Below are positions 6,430 to 10,762 of a DNA stretch of 10,762 nt, piece by piece; within the stretch, counting starts at the first letter, position 1, and each line of letters starts with the position of its first letter. The stretch is from NCBI GenBank assembly GCA_002422725.1, contig DITE01000042.1, positions 1 through 10,762 on the forward strand, read 5' to 3'. Under the pieces are notes generated by a model. The model worked only from the letters and a program-made list of their open reading frames with translations. It searched no databases and was not told the DNA's origin. The DNA comes from Bacteroidales bacterium UBA6192. GTDB lineage: Bacteria > Bacteroidota > Bacteroidia > Bacteroidales > F082. The position numbers and the translations under genes were made by a program.

Positions 6430-7548
6430 TTATTGCTTCATTTCCTCAGTGATCACAATACGTTCATTACCACGGTAGGCAACAACAAATGCATCAAATA
6501 TCCCTTTAGAGCGTATTACTTTACTATAGGCTTCAGCCTCTTTAAAACTATTAAACCTACCCGTGGAGTATCTGTATAAACCACTAAAAGTATTCTCAAC
6601 AACAGGAGTTTCAATGTTATACTTTCGTGCAAATGCAGCCACGTCAATACGGCTTCGGCTCATTGCTATCACCTGAACCCTGAATTCATAATTGCGTGGA
6701 AATGTTTGTGCCGGTCCAAGGTTAAGGGCTGGTAATTCGCGGCCAGGCGAGGCCTGCGGACGACGTTGAGCGTAATCAAACTCAAGCACTGACAGGTCTG
6801 AATCAGTAGGTTTCTTCTTCTTCTCGACCTTTTGCTGCATAAAAGTGTAGGATAATCCAATGGATGAATAAAGCAAAATATCATTCTTAAATCCATCGCG
6901 GTAAAAATCAGCATCATCGGAAAGAATCGTTTGAAGTGAGCCTTCAATATTCATTCTAAGATTCTCATTAAGCCTGATCCCAAGCCCAAGGGTTAAAGGA
7001 AGGATAACCCCTGCATTTTTGTAGGCTATTCCAGCACTATTCACACCATTATCAACAATAACGGCATTTGTTAGTGTGTTGCTCACTGTTCCTTTCCAGC
7101 TCAGATAGGATAGCCCTGCTGTTCCGTAGAAGTTAACAGGTCTTTCTTCTTGCCTGATTCCCCAGAACAGGTTGGAGAAGTTCATATAGGCATGAACACC
7201 AAATTGTAAGACATTTCCTTCATACCTGTAATTCAAGGGAGTGCCTTTAAGCAGGCTGTCTTTTTCGCTTGCCAGTGAAAAATAACTCAAATGAACTCCA
7301 ACACCGCTTAATTGATTAAAAATGGCACGGCCGAATATACCTCCGCCAAACTTTGTTTCACCACTGAATTTCTTGAAATAACTTTTGTTACTAATATCAC
7401 CGTAGTACTGAGTATATCCCAGATTTCCCCCAAACTCCCATTGCAATGTTCTATCCTTTTCGCAATTATTTTGAAGCTGTACCTGAGCCTTACCTTGCAC
7501 TAAAATAAGCATGGCAGAAAGGAAAACCAATAATCTGGATAGGTTCAT
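6430..7548 (-). CDS. Outer-membrane beta-barrel protein with C-terminal SPOR domain
   Basis: The protein has 372 residues. Residues 1-22 are a signal peptide (MNLSRLLVFLSAMLILVQGKAQ). Residues about 35-238 alternate hydrophobic and polar positions with many Gly and aromatic residues (WEFGGNLGYTQYYGDIS; FYGTAGLSYLSW; LPLTLGLGIRL; LLYSSIGLSYTF), as in small Bacteroidetes outer-membrane barrels of the DUF6089-like type. A Lys-rich linker (KVEKKKK, 240-246) and a Pro-rich stretch lead to residues 287-358. These fit a SPOR domain: YEFRVQVIAM, GLYRYSTGRFNSFKEAEAY, RSKGIFDAFVVAYRGNERI. By family, SPOR domains bind glycan strands of peptidoglycan lacking stem peptides. The protein therefore probably tethers the outer membrane to the cell wall, as OmpA does with a different domain. 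The start lies 6 bases after the stop of the TPR gene upstream, so the two are very likely co-transcribed. The SPOR call is strong; the exact barrel family is uncertain. Confidence 0.85.
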   Translation of the reverse strand: MNLSRLLVFLSAMLILVQGKAQVQLQNNCEKDRTLQWEFGGNLGYTQYYGDISNKSYFKKFSGETKFGGGIFGRAIFNQLSGVGVHLSYFSLASEKDSLLKGTPLNYRYEGNVLQFGVHAYMNFSNLFWGIRQEERPVNFYGTAGLSYLSWKGTVSNTLTNAVIVDNGVNSAGIAYKNAGVILPLTLGLGIRLNENLRMNIEGSLQTILSDDADFYRDGFKNDILLYSSIGLSYTFMQQKVEKKKKPTDSDLSVLEFDYAQRRPQASPGRELPALNLGPAQTFPRNYEFRVQVIAMSRSRIDVAAFARKYNIETPVVENTFSGLYRYSTGRFNSFKEAEAYSKVIRSKGIFDAFVVAYRGNERIVITEEMKQ

Positions 7549-7554
7549 AAAGGC

Positions 7555-8883
7555 CTAGTTAAGTCTTCGGTTACAGTAATTAAGCAAGTATTCATCAGCA
7601 CTGCCATAACCAAGGTCGTATGATTTCTTCCAGTCATCACACGCACCCTGGTAATTTCCAATATAGTATTTAGCAATACCTCTGTTGAAATAGTTTTTTA
7701 CCCAGTTTGAATAGTCCCTCACTTCAATAGGTTTGAGGCTAATGGCCCGATCAAAATCAGATATTGCATCATTAAAAAAGCCCATCTTACTTCTGGCATT
7801 TCCCCTATAGGAATATACTAAAAAATCATTTGTGCCTGGGTTTCGCAATATAGCCTCATCGAAAGCAATTGCAGCACCTTGGTAATCGCCTGTATTGTAA
7901 CGTATAATACCATACTGATAACTTGATACAAATGCATCATCAGCCAAAGAACCTTCCAGTGGCCGTACGAAATAGCCCTGAGCCTCCCGGATAAAGTTTT
8001 GATAAGCATAGTAATCAACCTCATAATAACTGTAATCGAAGATATTAGTCCAGTTGTCGGGTGAAGCTTGTCGATTATTAAGGTCTTCTTTAAGATACGT
8101 AGTTATAAATTTAAAACGAACAACCTCTTCTCCTGAATTCCGTATCGGATAAATAGCCATAAAAAGATTGGCATCTGTAATGGTATTCTTTGACAGTACG
8201 TTCTGAATGTGCCTAACAATGAGTGCATCAGAATCCGATCTTTTGCTCGAATACATCTTTGCAACAGTACTGTAATAATTATAAATTGGCAACTTCTTCC
8301 GGTCAACTTCGATAATTCTGGTGTAATTTCGGACTGTCCCGGTAGCAAAACATTTCAAATTAACAAGGTATTTTAGATTGTATGGAACATTATCAGGTAA
8401 AAGTTCCAATAGTTTCTCGCTTTCAAAAATATAAAAATCAAGCGAAAGATATGATTTCCAACCCTGACCGAGTATTGGAAACTCGAACTCCCCATCCTCA
8501 TATACTTTTAGTAAAATGCTGTACTGCTTATCTTTAATTGTAATTTTTCGCAACTGCAAAGAAACAAAGTTATCTTGTCCCATTTTATTTAAGCGCGAGT
8601 TTTGATCCTGTGATCTTACATTCGTTGTCGGAATAGTGTTATTCTGTGAGGCCCATGTGCCATTATCCTGCAAAGCCCAACCTTTGGCATATGTGATTTC
8701 TGAATGGACAGGGCTTAGTATTGAAAAGTCATTTGCGTCATATTCATAACCATCAGCGCAATCCGGATCTACCTGATTTTGAGACACAAGTCTACTAATA
8801 GGAAGGAGGACAATCAATAATGAACACAACCTCAATATCAGGTATTTCGGGTTCGAAAAACGACTCTTTCGGCTTAGCAACAT
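7555..8883 (-). CDS. Exported TPR-repeat protein with a large N-terminal region of unknown function
   Basis: The protein has 442 residues. The N-terminus has basic residues followed by a hydrophobic run (YLILRLCSLLIVLLPI, 14-29) and a likely cleavage near VSQ (33-35). I see no lipobox with the usual placement, so it is probably a soluble periplasmic protein. Residues about 36-310 are not a family I recognise: mixed beta/alpha, rich in Tyr, with no obvious catalytic motif. The C-terminal part has three TPR units: about 320-349 (YQYGIIRYNTGDYQGAAIAF), 355-385 (YSYRGNARSKMGFFNDAISDF) and 396-425 (YFNRGIAKYYIGNYQGACDDW). It ends with the ACDDWKKSYDLGY...C pattern common in Bacteroidetes TPR proteins (Cys 414 and 437). 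TPRs bind other proteins, and the tight link to the barrel-SPOR gene 6 bases downstream suggests a partner in the envelope. That pairing is inference. The ATG at 8883 is chosen because it begins the signal peptide. Confidence 0.85.
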   Translation of the reverse strand: MLLSRKSRFSNPKYLILRLCSLLIVLLPISRLVSQNQVDPDCADGYEYDANDFSILSPVHSEITYAKGWALQDNGTWASQNNTIPTTNVRSQDQNSRLNKMGQDNFVSLQLRKITIKDKQYSILLKVYEDGEFEFPILGQGWKSYLSLDFYIFESEKLLELLPDNVPYNLKYLVNLKCFATGTVRNYTRIIEVDRKKLPIYNYYSTVAKMYSSKRSDSDALIVRHIQNVLSKNTITDANLFMAIYPIRNSGEEVVRFKFITTYLKEDLNNRQASPDNWTNIFDYSYYEVDYYAYQNFIREAQGYFVRPLEGSLADDAFVSSYQYGIIRYNTGDYQGAAIAFDEAILRNPGTNDFLVYSYRGNARSKMGFFNDAISDFDRAISLKPIEVRDYSNWVKNYFNRGIAKYYIGNYQGACDDWKKSYDLGYGSADEYLLNYCNRRLN

Positions 8884-8915
8884 GAGTAAAAGATATAAGG
8901 TTGATTGTTAGTGGT

Positions 8916-8923
8916 CAAATTTA
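8916..8923 (-). promoter_or_regulatory. Candidate -7 promoter element for the TPR/barrel-SPOR operon
   Basis: On the minus strand TAAATTTG matches TAnnTTTG. It would start transcription near 8909, about 25 bases before the ATG at 8883. No TTG or TTTG is seen at the expected distance upstream. Instead there is A-rich DNA, including nine A on the minus strand (8962-8954), that could help as an upstream element. The call rests on one box only. Confidence 0.35.
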
Positions 8924-8972
8924 GTGATTTTGTTCGCTTTTTTATACTTATTGTTTTTTTTTATTCATATAT

Positions 8973-8998
8973 TTATTAACAGAGTTCAATGTTAATAA
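8973..8998. repeat. Inverted repeat between alaS and the TPR gene
   Basis: TTATTAAC (8973-8980) and GTTAATAA (8991-8998) are perfect 8-base inverted arms around a 10-base centre. It lies upstream of the candidate promoter at 8916-8923. The two-turn-like spacing would suit a dimeric regulator, but in such AT-rich DNA it may be chance. Confidence 0.3.
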
Positions 8999-9006
8999 GG
9001 AGTTTA

Positions 9007-9030
9007 AAACATCTCACAAGGTAGATGCTT
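9007..9030 (-). terminator. Weak terminator-like hairpin after alaS
   Basis: On the minus strand AAGCATCT (9030-9023) can pair with AGATGTTT (9014-9007) through 8 bp including one G-U, with an 8-base loop. It begins 4 bases after the alaS stop codon (9037-9035). Only four T lie at its end, so it is a marginal intrinsic terminator and read-through into the TPR gene is possible. Confidence 0.35.
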
Positions 9031-9034
9031 AAAG

Positions 9035-10762
9035 TTAAACCTGCTTAACTTTATCCAGGAACAACATGAATGCTTTTTCAATTCCTGACGGGTTCTTTCC
9101 TCCAGCTGTTGCAAGTTGCTTTTGACCTCCTCCACCACCTTGAACTTCTTTGGCAATATCGCGTATTATTGCAGCTGAGTCAAGGTTGTAAGTGCTGATC
9201 AGGTCGTCAGAAATGGCAAGACAAAGCGATACTTTGGTGTCATCAATCGAACAAATCAATATCATTGCTGATGTAAGTTCCGATCGGAGCTGAGTCGCTA
9301 TACTTTTGAGCATTTCCGCTTTAACAGTCAATTGTTTGAGAATAACCTGGATATTCCCATGACTTTGAACCTCCTTCAATAATTCAATTACTACCTGATG
9401 AATTTTCTCATGTTCAAACTGTTCAATTTGCTTTTGTAATAAACTGTTTTGAACAGCCATTTGCTGAACACCCTTCACAGCATCTGCAGAACCACCAAGT
9501 ATCTCTTTAATCTGGTGTAAAGATTCAAGTTGTTTATCAATATACTCATCAGCCCTGGATCCTGTAACTGCTTCAATTCTTCGAACACCAGCAGCAATGG
9601 CACTTTCGGAAACAATCCGGAAGCTACCTATTTGACCACTCCGTTCGACATGGGTACCTCCACATAATTCAATAGAATAATCCGGATCGAATGAAACAAC
9701 CCTTACCCTTTCGCCATACTTCTCGCCAAAGAGAGCCATTGCCCCCAAATCAATTGCTTTTTCAAGAGCAATATCGTTCATTACCTCTATGGGAATATTT
9801 CTACGAATGTGTTCATTGACCAAATTTTCAACCTGCTTGATCTCTGTTGGACTCATTTTACCAAAATGACTGAAATCAAATCTCAATCTATCACTGTCGA
9901 CCAAAGAGCCTTTTTGCTCAACATGTGTTCCCAGCACTTGTCGGAGCGCTGCATGCATTAAATGAGTAGCTGAATGGTTATTTGCCGTCATAAGTCGCTT
10001 TTTGCGATCAACCTCAGCTGTATAGATTGAATCTGGATGAAGGGGCAAGGTGTCTGCAACATGAATTACCAGGTTGTTCTCCTTAACCGTGTTAACTACT
10101 TCAATTCGTTCGTGAATATTGTATAACACCCCGGTGTCGCCTACCTGACCACCTGATTCAGCATAAAATGGAGTTTTATCCAAAATGATTTCGAAATGTT
10201 TTCCTTTTTTACTTTCCACGATGCGATACCGTAGAATACTGACCTGTTCAGTAAGATGATGATAACCTGTAAATTCGGTCTTTTCTGTTCCATTTCCGAC
10301 AAGAATCCAATCGCCTGTGGCAACTTCAGCAGCCTTTCGCGAGCGGTTCTTCTGCTCCTCTAATCTCGTATTGAAGCCCTCCATATCAACAGTAAACCCG
10401 ACCTCTTTTGCCATCACATTGGTAAGGTCCACTGGAAAACCAAAGGTATCAAAAAGCTCAAAAGCAAACTGCCCATCAACATTTTTTTTGGCTTCGTGAA
10501 GCTTTGAATAATTCTCAAAACGACGAATGCCCTGCGACAATGTTCTTAAAAATGAGGATTCTTCTTCCTGTATAACCTTTGTGACCAATCCGATCTGAGA
10601 GCGTATTTCAGGAAAATTTGACTCCATTCCGGAGGCAAGAACCGAAACCAGTTTATGCACAAATGGTTCATCAAAACCCAGAAAAGTAAATCCATATCTG
10701 ACTGCACGGCGCAATATTCTGCGGATTACATAACCTGCCCCCGTGTTGGAAGGCAGCTGCCC
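9035..10762 (-). CDS. alaS: Alanyl-tRNA synthetase, C-terminal two thirds (5' partial)
   Basis: This cytoplasmic enzyme charges tRNA-Ala with alanine and hydrolyses mischarged Ser- or Gly-tRNA-Ala. The frame is open to the right edge, where it reads G-Q-L-P-S-N-T-G-A-G-Y-V-I-R-R-I-L-R-R-A-V-R-Y-G, matching the conserved AlaRS 'PSN-G-GYV-RRI-RRAVR' block, so the 575 visible residues lack only the start. The class II catalytic domain therefore lies almost wholly outside the window. Visible landmarks, numbered from the edge: FDTFGFPVDLT (about 104-114), PFYAESGGQVGDTG (198-211), the editing-domain HSATH (263-267, H-x3-H) with its C-G-G-T-H partner (367-371), and a C-terminal C-Ala domain with the five-glycine run near 542-546 followed by AGGKNP. 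All editing and zinc-ligand residues are present, so editing should work. The usual length is about 870 residues. It is upstream of the TPR gene on the same strand, with a 151-base gap. Confidence 0.97.
   Translation of the reverse strand, partial: GQLPSNTGAGYVIRRILRRAVRYGFTFLGFDEPFVHKLVSVLASGMESNFPEIRSQIGLVTKVIQEEESSFLRTLSQGIRRFENYSKLHEAKKNVDGQFAFELFDTFGFPVDLTNVMAKEVGFTVDMEGFNTRLEEQKNRSRKAAEVATGDWILVGNGTEKTEFTGYHHLTEQVSILRYRIVESKKGKHFEIILDKTPFYAESGGQVGDTGVLYNIHERIEVVNTVKENNLVIHVADTLPLHPDSIYTAEVDRKKRLMTANNHSATHLMHAALRQVLGTHVEQKGSLVDSDRLRFDFSHFGKMSPTEIKQVENLVNEHIRRNIPIEVMNDIALEKAIDLGAMALFGEKYGERVRVVSFDPDYSIELCGGTHVERSGQIGSFRIVSESAIAAGVRRIEAVTGSRADEYIDKQLESLHQIKEILGGSADAVKGVQQMAVQNSLLQKQIEQFEHEKIHQVVIELLKEVQSHGNIQVILKQLTVKAEMLKSIATQLRSELTSAMILICSIDDTKVSLCLAISDDLISTYNLDSAAIIRDIAKEVQGGGGGQKQLATAGGKNPSGIEKAFMLFLDKVKQV

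Noticed and set aside
6669..6947. 92-codon minus-strand frame inside the barrel-SPOR gene, and similar long frames inside the other genes
   Set aside because: They overlap well-supported genes in another frame and look like low-complexity or Cys/Ser-rich shadow translations.
8954..8962. Run of nine T on the plus strand as part of a terminator
   Set aside because: No stem precedes it on the plus strand and no plus-strand gene ends nearby; it is more likely an A-tract upstream of the minus-strand promoter.
10712..10714. TTG as a start codon for alaS
   Set aside because: The frame continues upstream to the window edge with strongly conserved AlaRS sequence, so the gene is partial and this codon is an internal Leu.

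Overview
The window reads as chromosomal DNA of a Bacteroidetes (Bacteroidota) bacterium. Two long proteins end in type IX secretion (T9SS) type A sorting domains with the YPNP signature. The promoter-like sites fit the Bacteroidetes pattern (TTG, about 19 bases, TAnnTTTG) rather than -35/-10. An outer-membrane barrel protein carries a SPOR domain, intergenic DNA is AT-rich, and Shine-Dalgarno sequences are weak or absent. I cannot assign a genus.

Left half (plus strand): the C-terminal end of a gene entering from the left edge (1-462), possibly a transglutaminase-family protein. A 295-base gap follows with a good promoter candidate (585-615) and a strong palindrome (677-701). Then come two secreted-protein genes, 758-3685 (Asp-box/sortilin-type beta-propeller) and 3733-6012 (fibronectin-III-like repeats plus propeller). 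They are separated by only 47 bases with no promoter visible between them, and the pair ends in a clear intrinsic terminator (6040-6072). Both products have an N-terminal signal peptide and a C-terminal T9SS domain, so they are probably co-expressed, exported through the Sec and T9SS routes, and placed on the surface or released.

Middle: a 417-base convergent gap (6013-6429) holds terminator-like hairpins and no convincing gene.

Right half (minus strand): alaS (alanyl-tRNA synthetase) enters from the right edge and ends at 9035. After a 151-base gap comes a two-gene unit, an exported TPR protein (8883-7555) and an outer-membrane beta-barrel protein with a C-terminal SPOR peptidoglycan-binding domain (7548-6430), 6 bases apart. 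These two are probably envelope proteins made together.

The most distinctive thing I see is in the second secreted protein. A complete seven-bladed beta-propeller, built from seven units of almost exactly 39 residues, sits inside the second fibronectin-like domain, splitting it at one loop. Its ends line up with the same aromatic position of the host domain. I found no CRISPR array, tRNA, rRNA, insertion sequence or phage gene.
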